DNA of 64,000 nt from Fallopia convolvulus. Taxonomy: Eukaryota > Streptophyta > Magnoliopsida > Caryophyllales > Polygonaceae. Location of the stretch: positions 9,863,001-9,927,000 of the forward strand of contig OZ024721.1 in assembly GCA_964016875.1 (NCBI GenBank), read 5' to 3'. Within the stretch, counting starts at the first letter, position 1; the number at the start of each line of letters is the position of its first letter. The notes beneath the pieces were generated by a model, which saw nothing but the letters and a program-made list of their open reading frames with translations, searched no databases and was not told the origin of the DNA. Below are positions 44,018 to 54,644 of this stretch, piece after piece. A program made the translations under genes and the position numbers.

Positions 44018-47000
44018 TTAAGGCTCTTGCTCTGGGTCTTGGAGAGCCGTCTCTTCCAAAGTAGCACCATTGAACCCTTCGTAATATGGCTTCAGCCTCT
44101 GACCATTCACTTTAAAGACGGAATGAGAAACTCCATCATAGATGTCTACTGCGCCATGTGGATATACACGTGCTACCACAAAAGGTCCTCTCCATCTTGA
44201 GCTCAGTTTTCCGGGAAATAGTTTGAGGCGAGATTGGAACAAAAGTACTTTGTCCCCAACCTTGAAATTCTTCCTCCAAATATGCTTGTCATGCCAGGCC
44301 TTTGTCTTTTCCTTATATATCACTACATTGTCATAAGACTCAAGCCTGATTTCTTCCAATTCCTGGAGTTGAAGTTTCCTGAATTCGCCCACCTCATGTT
44401 CTTGCATGTTGCACTTCTTGACTGCCCAGTATGCTTTATGTTGAATTTCCATCGGTAAATGACAAGCTTTCCCAAACACCAACCTGAATGGTGACATCCC
44501 AATTGGTGTTTTAAAAGCGGCCATGTATGCCCATAGTGCATCATCCAACCGAGCACTCCAGTCTTTCCTGTTTGGTGTAACTGTCTTCTCCAGAATGGAC
44601 TTGATTTCCCTGTTAGACACCTCTGCCTGGCCATTTGTCTGAGGGTGGTATGCTATAGAGACTCTGTGTGTGACATGATATTTTCTCAATAATGCACTCA
44701 CCATCCTATTACAGAAGTGGGATCCCTTGTCACTAACTAAAGCTCTAGGGACACCAAATCTAGTAAAAATGTTGGTCTTCAAGAAATCTGTCACCACTTT
44801 AGAACCGTCAGTCCTGGTGGCCTTCGCTTCCACCCATTTGGAAACGTAGTCCACCGCAAGCAAAATATAATAATTCCCAAAAGAATTAGGAAATGGACCC
44901 ATAAAGTCAATGCCCCACACATCAAAGATTTCACAAAAAATAATAGGAGATTGAGGCATCTCATTCTTTTGGGACATATTCCCAACTCTTTGACATCGGT
45001 CACATGATTTACAAAAACCATGAGCATCCCGAAAAATGCTCGGCCAGTAAAATCCTGCATCCAATACCTTCCTAGCTGTTTTGTTAGAACTAAAATGGCC
45101 CCCACATGCATAATTATGATAGAAAGTTAAGATAGAAGTTACCTCATTATCCGGGATACATCGTCGGATTACCTGATCAGCGCAGTGTTTCCACAAGTAT
45201 GGATCATCCCAGATGTAGTATCTTGCTTCACTTCTTAACTTATCCTTATGAGCTTTTGTGAACGTCGGTGGGAACTCACCCATAACTAGGAAATTAACCA
45301 AGTGTGCATACCAAGGTTTTACAACCTTAATAGCAAACAAGGTATCATCTGGAAATTCCTCCTGAATGGGTGAACTCTCTGGCCTCTTCTGCTCTTCCAT
45401 CACCAGACGACTCAAATGATCAGCAACCACATTCTCAGCCCCCTTTTTGTCTTTGATCTCAATGTTGAACTCACTCAACAGTAAGATCCACCTGATTAAC
45501 CTGGGTTTGGCCTCCTTTTTCGTCAGCAGATATCGGAGTGCTGCGTGATCTGTATAAACAATCACTCTTGTTCCCAGCAAGTAAGAGCGAAATTTCTCCA
45601 ATGCAAACACAACTGCTAGGAGCTCCTTCTCCGTGGTGTAGTAGTTTCTCTGAGCCTCATTCAATGTCATAGAGGCATAGTGAATCACATGAGACGCCTT
45701 TCCCTTCTTTTGTCCCAAAACAGCCCCCACTGCATAATAACTAGCATCACACATGATCTCAAAGGGGAGAGACCAATCTGGGGCTTGAATGATGGGAGTT
45801 GTGGTGAGGCGGAGTTTTAGCTCATCAAACGCTGTCTTGCATGCATCGCCAAACTCAAATTCTGCTTCCTTTTTCAACAGCTCACATAAGGGGGAGGCAA
45901 TTTTGGAGAAGTTTTTGATAAACCTGCGGTAAAACCCTGCATGGCCTAAAAAAGAACGCACTTCACGCACATTAGTAGGATAAGGCAAAGATTGAATTAC
46001 TTCAACCTTGGCCTTATCGACCTCAATACCCCTAGAAGACACTACATGGCCTAGTACTATACCTTGCTCTACCATAAAATGACATTTTTCCGAGTTAAGA
46101 ACAAGATTAGTATCTTCACATCTTTTAAGCACTAGTGTCAAATGAGTTAAGCATGAATCAAAGTCATTCCCATGGACGGTAAAATCGTCCATAAATACCT
46201 CAATAAATTTCTCTATGTACTCAGAAAAGATACTAACCATACATCGTTGGAATGTAGCTGGTGCATTACACAGTCCAAAAGGCATCCTTCGGTATGCAAA
46301 GGTGCCAAAAGGACAAGTGAATGTTGTCTTCTCCTGATCCTCTGTTGCTATGGCTACCTGAAAATATCCAGAATACCCATCCAAGAAACAATAGAATGAA
46401 CGACCGGCAAGTCGTTCCAGCATCTGATCAATGAAAGGTAATGGGAAATGGTCCTTTCGGGTTACCGCATTCAGCTTGCGATAATCAATACACACCCGCC
46501 ACCCGGTCTGGACTCTTGTGGGAATGAGATCACCCTTGTGATTCTCAACCACTGTGATACCACCCTTTTTAGGGACAACCTGAGTTGGGCTGACCCATTT
46601 ACTATCAGAAATAGGAAAGATCATACCTGCCTGAAGGAGCTTCATCACCTCCTTCTTTACCACCTCCATCATTGGGAGATTCATCCTTCTTTGGGGCTGT
46701 CTAGACGGTGTAGCTTCATCTTCTAATAGAATCTGATGCATACACGTTGAGGGACTAATCCCTTTAATGTCTGCAATGGTCCATCCTATAGCCGTCTTAT
46801 GCTCCCTCAAAACTGCCACTAATCTTCCTTCTTGCTCATTGCTGAACTTGTTGGATATAATTACCGGCAAAGTGTCCCCTTCACCTAAGAAAGCATACTT
46901 GAGATGGTCTGGAAGTTGCTTCAATTCTACCACCGGTGCTTGCACAATAGATGGCAAAAGCTTCTCGCTTGGCAAGGTTAGTGGTATGGGCTTTGAGCCC

Positions 47001-48187
47001 GGTGGCATAAGCGGACGCTCAAAGTGAACATTCAACTCTGCCAACACTTCCTGCAGGTTAGTCTTTAAATCCAAATCTGAAGTATCATTCATAATAGCAT
47101 TTTCCAAGGTGGATCTCAAAACATCAGATTCATGCATATTGAAAAATTCTTGAGCAAGTGGCTCTACCACATCAACTAAGCACAACGAGGAATCTTCGGG
47201 AGGGTATTTCATTGCATCATAAATATTATACTCTACCCTTTCCCCGTCGAATTCCATAGTCAGAGAACCACTACAGACATCAATCTTAGTCTTAGCTGTT
47301 TTCAGAAAAGGTCTACCTAGCAAAATGGGTGCAACATGCTTATCATGGTCCATATCTAAGACATAGAAGTCAGCAAGGAATATCAGATTATCAACCATTA
47401 CAAGCACATCTTCAACTATTCCTCTAGGGTAAGCATTTGACCTATCAGCTAACTGTATAACCACACCAGTTTCTTGCAAAGGACCCAATTCAAGCATTTT
47501 GTACACAGAGTAAGGTAAAACATTAATTGAAGCACCTAGATCTAGCATGGCTTTATCAATTTTTGTATCACCAATAATGCAGGGAATAATGAACATGCCA
47601 GGGTCACCACATTTCTGAGGCATACGCCTTTGAAACACAGTTGACACATGCTCACTTACAGAGATTTTCTGTGTCCCTTTTAGCTTTTGAGTTCTTTTTA
47701 TGGTGCATAATTCTTTCAAAAACTTAGCATATCTAGGAATGCTTTTAATCAGTTTAAGTAAAGGAATGTTTACCTCACACTTGCTGAACGTCTCGAACAA
47801 TTCCTTGTCATTCTCCAGCTTTCGGGTCTCTTTTAGTTCCTCTAGGAAGGGTGGAACAGGTGCATAAGACTTCAGAGGGGTTGCAGACGAATCCTCGATA
47901 GCGACCCGATTGCTCGGGTTATCCCGAAATTTCGCGGGCGCGCTTTCCGATGACAAGCCGCGCAATCCTGACTGAGACGTGATTGCGCGGCTTGGCAATT
48001 GCGCGACCGCGCTTTCTGTCGTCGATTCCCCGCGCAATCTCGACTGAGATGGTGTTGCGCGGGGTGGCAATTGCTCGGCCGCGCATTTAGCGGGTAGGCC
48101 AAGCAATTCGTCTTCGAAAGAATTACTTGGAATTTCCTCTGTCAGCTCAAATTTTTCCTCGGTTTCGCCCTTGGCTTCTTCTGTCAC
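44018..48187 (-). CDS. pol: Athila family-1 Pol polyprotein (protease, RT, RNase H, integrase), intact
   Basis: It has 1389 codons from the first ATG; the frame is open up to the gag TAG at about 48218-48223. Residues 30-95 are a linker encoded by three GC-rich palindromic units. The protease site MLDLGAS is at about 214-220. The RT has WRVCIDYRKLNAV (about 563), FCFLDGYSGY-like YCFLDGYSGYF (about 599) and catalytic FMDD (about 665-668). RNase H starts at CDASYYAVGAVLG (about 813) and includes TDHAALRYL. The integrase HHCC lies at about 1023-1065 and the catalytic D, D, E at about 1093, 1153 and 1189, with a GKLSSRWRGPFVV C-terminal motif. All key residues I can check are present. Confidence 0.92.
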   Translation of the reverse strand: MTEEAKGETEEKFELTEEIPSNSFEDELLGLPAKCAAEQLPPRATPSQSRLRGESTTESAVAQLPSRAITSQSGLRGLSSESAPAKFRDNPSNRVAIEDSSATPLKSYAPVPPFLEELKETRKLENDKELFETFSKCEVNIPLLKLIKSIPRYAKFLKELCTIKRTQKLKGTQKISVSEHVSTVFQRRMPQKCGDPGMFIIPCIIGDTKIDKAMLDLGASINVLPYSVYKMLELGPLQETGVVIQLADRSNAYPRGIVEDVLVMVDNLIFLADFYVLDMDHDKHVAPILLGRPFLKTAKTKIDVCSGSLTMEFDGERVEYNIYDAMKYPPEDSSLCLVDVVEPLAQEFFNMHESDVLRSTLENAIMNDTSDLDLKTNLQEVLAELNVHFERPLMPPGSKPIPLTLPSEKLLPSIVQAPVVELKQLPDHLKYAFLGEGDTLPVIISNKFSNEQEGRLVAVLREHKTAIGWTIADIKGISPSTCMHQILLEDEATPSRQPQRRMNLPMMEVVKKEVMKLLQAGMIFPISDSKWVSPTQVVPKKGGITVVENHKGDLIPTRVQTGWRVCIDYRKLNAVTRKDHFPLPFIDQMLERLAGRSFYCFLDGYSGYFQVAIATEDQEKTTFTCPFGTFAYRRMPFGLCNAPATFQRCMVSIFSEYIEKFIEVFMDDFTVHGNDFDSCLTHLTLVLKRCEDTNLVLNSEKCHFMVEQGIVLGHVVSSRGIEVDKAKVEVIQSLPYPTNVREVRSFLGHAGFYRRFIKNFSKIASPLCELLKKEAEFEFGDACKTAFDELKLRLTTTPIIQAPDWSLPFEIMCDASYYAVGAVLGQKKGKASHVIHYASMTLNEAQRNYYTTEKELLAVVFALEKFRSYLLGTRVIVYTDHAALRYLLTKKEAKPRLIRWILLLSEFNIEIKDKKGAENVVADHLSRLVMEEQKRPESSPIQEEFPDDTLFAIKVVKPWYAHLVNFLVMGEFPPTFTKAHKDKLRSEARYYIWDDPYLWKHCADQVIRRCIPDNEVTSILTFYHNYACGGHFSSNKTARKVLDAGFYWPSIFRDAHGFCKSCDRCQRVGNMSQKNEMPQSPIIFCEIFDVWGIDFMGPFPNSFGNYYILLAVDYVSKWVEAKATRTDGSKVVTDFLKTNIFTRFGVPRALVSDKGSHFCNRMVSALLRKYHVTHRVSIAYHPQTNGQAEVSNREIKSILEKTVTPNRKDWSARLDDALWAYMAAFKTPIGMSPFRLVFGKACHLPMEIQHKAYWAVKKCNMQEHEVGEFRKLQLQELEEIRLESYDNVVIYKEKTKAWHDKHIWRKNFKVGDKVLLFQSRLKLFPGKLSSRWRGPFVVARVYPHGAVDIYDGVSHSVFKVNGQRLKPYYEGFNGATLEETALQDPEQEP

Positions 48188-48220
48188 TCCCCTTCTGATT
48201 GGTACGTGCCCGTCCCTGGG

Positions 48221-49663
48221 CTATACTTGAAGCTCTCGCCCACTCCTCAAAGTAATAGCATTGACATTCTGTTTTGGATTGAGCTCGGTCTGAGATGGCA
48301 ACTTACTTGAATCTCTAGCTTCCAGTTTGCCTACAGCATTGGCAATTTGACTGACTTGAGTCTCTAGATTGTGGATGCTAGACTTTGTCTCTTGTTGAAA
48401 TTTGCTCATTGAGCCTTGCAGTGTAGTCACAGTCTGTGCAAGAGTCCGAATCATATCCTCAGTAGACATAACATTCTGATTGGGCCCCTGAGGACGGGGT
48501 TGAAAAGGTGGCTTGTATGGAGCTTGGCCACCCTGTTGATTGAACTGCTGATTGTTGGAATTTCCGTACCTCAGATTAGGATGATCCCTCCAGCCTGGAT
48601 TGTAGGTGTTGGAGAAGGGGTCATACCTCGGCCTAGGTGGTCCATATCCTCCCACTGCATTCACCTCAGCATTCGGATCTTGGAGTGTAGGGCAGGAATC
48701 AGTGGGATGCATGTTATCAAAACAAATCTCACAGGCTTTCACCTGTTGTCTTCCACCTTGTTGCAAAAGCTGCTTCATCATCGTTTTCAACTCAGTGACT
48801 TCATCTTGGATTCTTGAGTTAGCCACCACAACATTTGCAGCTTTCGAGCTAGTCTCTTTTCTGAACTGTCTTGTGCCCTCAGACAGTTGTGTGAATAGTT
48901 CAAACGCAGCCGCATGAGTTTTGTTGAGAATATTACCTTGGCAAGCTGCATTGCCCATTCTTCTCTCATCATCCAAGAGGCCATTAAACAGATATAAAAT
49001 TAGGTCTTGATCAGTGTAGCCATGGAATGGACAACTGGCTATTAACCTCTTGAATCTTTCATAGTATGCATACAAGGTCTCATTAGCTTCTTGCTCGATG
49101 TTGCTAATCATCTTCTTCAGTTCATTGAGCCTTGTAGCAGGGAAGTACTTCTCCAGAAAAGCTTGTTTCATCTTAGCCCATGTATCAATACTTCCCGGAG
49201 CCAAGTAATAAAACCAGTCTTTAGCCTGATCCTTGAGAGAGAAGGGAAAGGCTCTCAGCGTGATCTGGTCATGAGTCACATCAGCAGGCTTGATGCTTGA
49301 GCACACAACATGAAATTCAGAAAGATTTTTGTTGGGGTCTTCACCACTAAGCCCGTGGAATGAAGGCAAAAGATGGATCAACCCAGATTTCTGTTCAAAC
49401 TTGACTCCCTCAGCAAGAGCAGGAAATTGCACCGCCAACGGTTGTTGCTCCAGATTTGGTGCAGTTAACTGTCTCAGTGTTTGATCAACCATCTCTATTG
49501 TTTCAGGAATGCTCTCAGTGTCAGACTCAGATGAGGAAGACGCCAGGTTGAGCTGTAATTCACGAGCAGTTGCACAAGCTTGTCTGCGCAATCTAGAGAG
49601 TGTCCTTTCTATTTCTGAATCACAAATAGCAAGAGATGGATCAGTAGCACGGGTATGAACCAT
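48221..49663 (-). CDS. gag: Athila family-1 Gag
   Basis: This 480-codon frame starts MVHTRATDPS, 57 bp past the primer site region. Capsid motifs FHGLSGEDPNKNLSEFHVVC, LKDQAKDWFYYLAPGSIDTW and KKMISNIEQEANETLYAYYE fill about residues 100-215. A CX2CX4HX4C zinc knuckle (CEICFDNMHPTDSC) is near residue 315, followed by a Pro/Gln/Asn-rich tail. Gag would form the particle and package RNA. It ends in a TAG after SGRELQV; the same frame continues without another stop into pol. Confidence 0.88.
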   Translation of the reverse strand: MVHTRATDPSLAICDSEIERTLSRLRRQACATARELQLNLASSSSESDTESIPETIEMVDQTLRQLTAPNLEQQPLAVQFPALAEGVKFEQKSGLIHLLPSFHGLSGEDPNKNLSEFHVVCSSIKPADVTHDQITLRAFPFSLKDQAKDWFYYLAPGSIDTWAKMKQAFLEKYFPATRLNELKKMISNIEQEANETLYAYYERFKRLIASCPFHGYTDQDLILYLFNGLLDDERRMGNAACQGNILNKTHAAAFELFTQLSEGTRQFRKETSSKAANVVVANSRIQDEVTELKTMMKQLLQQGGRQQVKACEICFDNMHPTDSCPTLQDPNAEVNAVGGYGPPRPRYDPFSNTYNPGWRDHPNLRYGNSNNQQFNQQGGQAPYKPPFQPRPQGPNQNVMSTEDMIRTLAQTVTTLQGSMSKFQQETKSSIHNLETQVSQIANAVGKLEARDSSKLPSQTELNPKQNVNAITLRSGRELQV

Positions 49664-49718
49664 ATAACCGGTTCACACCCAAAACAGCACGAAAGTAATA
49701 AACACAAATAGCGACGAG

Positions 49719-49738
49719 TCCCCGGCAACAGCGCCAAA
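49719..49738 (-). promoter_or_regulatory. Primer-binding site for tRNA-Asp
   Basis: On the minus strand, TGGCGCTGTTGCCGGGGA starts a few bases after the LTR and differs by one base from the tRNA-Asp 3' end complement. Downstream sequence (CTCGTCGC) does not continue the tRNA, so this is the normal family state, unlike 5844-5918. Confidence 0.85.
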
Positions 49739-49740
49739 TT

Positions 49741-51122
49741 TGATGAGCACTTTTACGTCGCTATAGAAGCATTATCAAAGAAATACCTAACTTCCTAACC
49801 TGAGTAAAGTGGAAGCAAGGGTCGATCCCACAGAGACTCTTGAAAATGTGTTATTGCTTAGGTGCCAAGTAACTAAAAAGGGGGTTTTTGGAATGTTTAA
49901 TCCAAACTAATATGCAAGAATAAAACTAACTATGAATGCAAAAGATGATTTGAGTATATGAGAGACAAACGTGTTCAACTAGTTAGATCCATCATGATAT
50001 TGATTCGTTGATCATCGATTCTCTTGATTCTCTTCTCACTTGAATAATCTATTGTGGATAATGATCCTACTAAGGATTAAGATCCAAACTTCATATATAG
50101 TTGATAGAACTACCAGTCTAACAACCCTAATTAATTAATAACCTAGAAGACCTTCTAGATTCAATTAAATAACAGCATGACGATTCAAGTTATCAATAGA
50201 AACAAACAACTTAGAGCAACCAGACATCTAAGTGATTTGTGAATTTATTCCCTTCTTTAACCAACTTGTCCAACCGGTACTAAATTGATTAAAGTATACT
50301 CTTGATATAATTAACTCCAACCGGTAATTAATCAGATTCAGTTTTAACTAGAAATTCTATCAGGTAGCTAATCTAATAAAACCCTAATTTAGATTCAATT
50401 AAGCACAGAGAATAATTTCTATTCAAGTTTGTTGAGAATCAATCAAACCTCACAACTACATACAAATCATGACTTTAATAACTAGCCAAACACAAGAGAA
50501 ATTAGCAATGCATAATTGAATTAAAATCAAACTTACAAAGGTTCAAAGGTTCTTCCTTGAGAGAAAACCCTAGCCTCCAAAAGTTGATCAAAAGTTATGA
50601 AAATTAAACTAACATAAAGTATTTATATGTCTACTAAAAATAACCCTCATACGATATATTAAACCATACACTCGGATTTTATCTAGCCCAAATAACCCAA
50701 ATATCAAAGCCCAAAACCAAGGCTCGGCCCAAAACACGTCCGCTGAAAAACTCCAGATTGCGCGGGATCGATCCCCAAATGCGCGGCCGCGCTTTTGCTT
50801 GCTTCCCCGCGCAATTGTCCGTCAGTTCGGATTGCTCGGGATCATTGCGCGGCTTCTCCCCGAGCACTTGATTCTTGGCAACTCTTCTATCTTCAATCAT
50901 CATCCTAGCACATCCTAGCATTCCTTAGCTCGTCCACCACAGCCATGGTCAATCTGTAATCGCCCCGCTGTTGCTCCTGAACCTAAAAACCTGTAAAACC
51001 GAGCAAACCAGCGCATAACACCCGACAACACAAAAACCTAAAAACTACATAAAAACTAACCTAAAAATAACTAAAACATATATAAAACATGCAACTAAGC
51101 CACTCCTATATGCAAGCTATCA
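49741..51122 (-). repeat. 5' LTR, Athila family 1
   Basis: On the minus strand it runs TGATAGCTTGCATATAGG...GTGCTCATCA, the same family as 4428-5839 but more diverged. The GC-rich palindromic unit is at about 50757-50816, with GCGCGGCCGCGC at 50781-50792. Confidence 0.88.
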
Positions 51123-51626
51123 GCGGTGCCCTTGCTCCTCTTTTTTGCGTTTCCTCTTTTTTGTTTTGTGCCCTAGCGGGCGATGGTCGCTTCTCGGTGT
51201 TTTGCGCCAGTGTCATGGCGACAAGACGGTGGGGCGAGGGTGGCGCTGGCCACGCTCTCGAGCCCACCGTTCGCCAACCGACGGTTGAGTTTCTGCGACC
51301 TCTTGGCTTCTCTTTTTTCTTTGAAATTCGAGTGCCTCGGAAACCCAAACGTCATGATGTCCGATTGACGGGACTTTTGGGCTTCCACCGCTAGCGTCCA
51401 CTCCGCCTTCTCTTTCCTCCTCTTGGCGCTTCACCTTCCATCTTCTCTTTCCTCCTTTTGGTGCTTCACCTTCTTCCCTGCCGTCCTATCTTGTCAGAAT
51501 AAGGGAGGGTGCCACGTGTCCTCTTCCCGTCTTTACCTCGCGTATTCTTTTTGTGGCTTTGCTCGATGTCTCAACACTTTTTCTTTTCCAGGTGTTCGCC
51601 TCTCGTGGCCTGGACGTCGCTCTTTC

Positions 51627-54310
51627 ATGCCTAGAGGATCTTCTTTGAGCCCCCCGCCAGGCTTCATGTTCAAAGTTCAAGAGAGATTCTACGAGGAGGC
51701 CCCCGAGGTCGAGGAGATTGTTGAGACCAGTGACTCCCAGAACCCGAGGTCTCCCTCGCTGATTTTTAGTGAGCCTTCTTCCAGTGATTCGGACGTCTCC
51801 GTCAACTCGCGTTTCTCCCGACTTCGCACTTCGTCTGGTGTTGAAATAACCTCGTCCTCGATTTCTGATGAGGAAGTGGCTGGTGTTATTGCGAGGTCGT
51901 CCGACTCCAACGACATGGCGAGCTTTTTTGCGCAGCATATCAATGATGCCGGATACCCATGTCCTCGGATTCGAAGGAGACCTTTCTCTCCGAGGGGGTG
52001 CCGACGTCCCTGGAACTAAATGACCTTGCGAAGATCGCTAAGGACTTCGCTTGGCCCGAGGGGGTTGAGCTAGCGCTCCCCGAAGGGGAGGGATGCTCCT
52101 TGGCGGTATACGACAGGTGCATGGTTGTGCACCTCTTTGGTCTCCAGGCCGGCTTCAGGCTCCCTCTGGCCCCGCACATCGTCGACTTCTTGTGGGCCAT
52201 GCATGTCTGCCCCGCGTAGCTTTTTCCCAATAGGTGGAGGCTCTTGTGTGCCTACACCCTTCACAACCACGAGCTCGGGGAGGGACCCGACCTCGACACC
52301 ATGTCGAACCTATTTCTAGCAAGGAGGGAGCACGATTCTTGCCTCGTCAACCTTTGCATGCCCGACCTTAAGATCACCACAGCCCCTTCGAACGTCGGGC
52401 CGTGGAAGAAGAAATGGTTCCTAGTCCGGGACCCTACCGGGAGGTATCTCAACTTCCCCACGGCTCCGGACAACTTCGTTCGGCCCAAGGGCACACAAAA
52501 GGCCGATGAGATCAAGAAAGACAAGATCAAGAAACGATATGTTCCTGATCGCCAAGAACCGTTCCAAGAATACCTGGCATAGGACCGGCTGGAGCGGGCC
52601 GGCCTGAGTCTCACCCTTCCACCCCGCGAGGGCGAAGAGGGTACTCACTTCCCCTCTTGTTGCTTGTTTTTGTTACTTGCTTTTGGTTCTGGGCAACGCA
52701 TGGCCCCGAGGGAATACCTCGCTTGGGTCATAATGCCTTGATCGTTTGTGATATCTCGCTTTTTGTCTTTTATCTAACTTATTTCTTAACATATTTTTTG
52801 TGTTTTTGACAGTGGATCTCTTCAACGCTCTTACCTCGAGGACGCAGGGAAAGAATCCTGTCACCCTCACCTCCACCTCCCAAGTCCCACGAGGCTCTAA
52901 GAGCCTCGTTATAAAGGAACCAGCCCCCCAAGTGAGGCCACCGACCTCGCAACCGAAAGTAACACCCCCGCCGGCGAAGGCGCTCGGGGTGAAGATTACC
53001 GAGGGGGCCTCGTCTAGGGGAGACGTTGCGAGAACGTCCTCCCAAGCTGCCCGAGGATCCGGGGATGGAGCCGGATCAAAGAGGAAGGAATCAGAGGATC
53101 CCCCCCGCCAGTAAAAGAAGAAAAAACAGAAGGGGGACTGCCAGAAGGGGACCTCAGGAGGGGAGACGACCCACCGCTCCGGCCTCGCGAGCCGGGCTGT
53201 GTCCGTCACCGGGCCTCCTGTCGACAAGTTTCACTGCCCGGGACTCGCCCGGGGCGTGCCCAAGGATTGGGACAGGGCGGATTGGAAGGAAGAGGTCGCG
53301 TGGGCAAACAACCTCTCGGAGGCTGCCCTCAACGACGAGATCCTCCGCTACTCGGCGATGGTAGGCCCTACTTCTTCGAGGTTGTTCTTTTTGTTGGTTC
53401 CATCATTATCACCTTTGTTTTAACACGTTTTTTGGTTTATCAGCACCACTTCTTCGAGAATTACAACAGTAGTCGCGTTAGCCTCCTTCACAAGAAGATG
53501 GACAAGATGGAGGCGAAGCTCAAGGCCCGCGACGCCAAGATCGAGAAGAAGAACAAGGACCTCGCGGAGGCCGAGAGACGGATCCGAGCCGCTGAGCTTG
53601 CGGCGGAGGACGAGGCCAAGGCCGCCGCCAAGGCCAAGGAGGAGGCGAAGAGGCTTAGGGGGGAGGCGGAGAAAGCTAAGGAGGAGGCGGGGAAGGTTAA
53701 GGGGGAGTCGGAGAAGGTTAAGGGCCATGTTGGGGATCTTGAGGCTGAGATCGAGGAGCTCCGAGGAAAACTCTCCGCGGAGCACAAATTTTTCAGGGAG
53801 AAGGAGGCAGAGCTCCAGAAGGCCGAGGAGGAGATCAGCAACCTCCGACATCGCGTCATTGAGCTCAACGAGGAGGTGGAGGCTGCGGGGCCCAAGTATG
53901 TGGAGTCCACGGAGTACAAAGAAGAGTTGTTGGGCAGCGTGAACGAGATGTTCCGCCAGGCCGTCCGAATGGGGGTCAAGCAGGCGGTTGCCAAGTATGG
54001 GCACATCGACCCCCACATTTCCTTCTTCAACCCCAACTACGCAAAGACTATGGGGGAAGAGACCGGGGAGGAGCCCGAGGGAGAATGCGAGTTCTTCCTC
54101 CGAGAGGATGGGACCGTGGCTTCCGAGGTACCCACCGCAGAGGACCACGGCCAGGGAACCCCGGACCTCGTTGTCGTGGACTCTCATCCCGCGACCAACG
54201 TGCCGAGTTCCCAGCCCATTGTAATCTCCGAATCGGCCGTCCCTCAAGCTCCCACGGAACCCGCCGCCGAGGTCCCCAAGGAACCCGCCGCCGAAGGCCC
54301 GAAGGAATGA
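51627..54310 (+). pseudogene. Antisense three-exon gene of the Tat element (gypsy-type transposon protein with coiled coil)
   Basis: It is opposite to pol. Exon 1 (51627-52640) has an acidic Ser-rich start, a frame change near 51955, then DRCMVVHLFGLQAGFRLPLA and WRLLCAYTLHNHELGEG, the antisense Tat protein pattern. Intron 1 is 52641-52812 (GTACTC to GACAG) and intron 2 is 53361-53443 (GTAGGC to ATCAG); both preserve the frame. Exon 3 encodes a long K/E/A-rich coiled coil (about 53490-53880) and an acidic, Pro-rich tail ending at 54310. In-frame stops are at 52217 (TAG), 52580 (TAG) and 53112 (TAA). Function unknown; a nuclear or gag-like role has no support here. Confidence 0.7.
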
Positions 54311-54644
54311 AGGATGCCCCCGACTCTTTAATGTGTTTTTTTTATATTTTCGTTATTTTGGTGGCCCTGTCGGGGTCTGTAATTATGACATTTCGGCCCT
54401 CGTGGCCTTATTTTATGTATTTCTCCTTGTTTTATGGTTGCGTTGTGCTTCTTACTTTAGTTTACTTGTATGTATACCCTTGATCCAACCCCATGGCCCA
54501 AGTGTCACAACATTTCTTGCACCCTCGGGCCACATTGGGCGCTCGTTTTACGCCGCGAACCCGAGCTTGGCTCAGATCGTGCGTGATTGTTGTCGTGCCA
54601 AGATCACGACCTCGCTCGGATCTCACATGATTGTTTTTATTGTC

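Larger units (their letters stand above)
41823..51122 (-). mobile_element. Minus-strand Athila family-1 element with intact pol, 3' end lost
   Basis: Reading downwards from 51122: 5' LTR (51122-49741), tRNA-Asp primer site, gag, pol, conserved hairpin, third ORF. The element then breaks off at about 41823 within the third ORF after a duplicated block of about 100 bp. The 3' untranslated region, polypurine tract and 3' LTR are missing, so no target duplication can be read. It is the only element in the window with uninterrupted protease, RT, RNase H and integrase. Confidence 0.85.

Noticed and set aside
53420..54247. 275-codon minus-strand ORF rich in Leu
   Set aside because: It is the complement of the coiled-coil exon of the plus-strand antisense gene; Leu-rich shadow of a Lys/Glu-rich frame.
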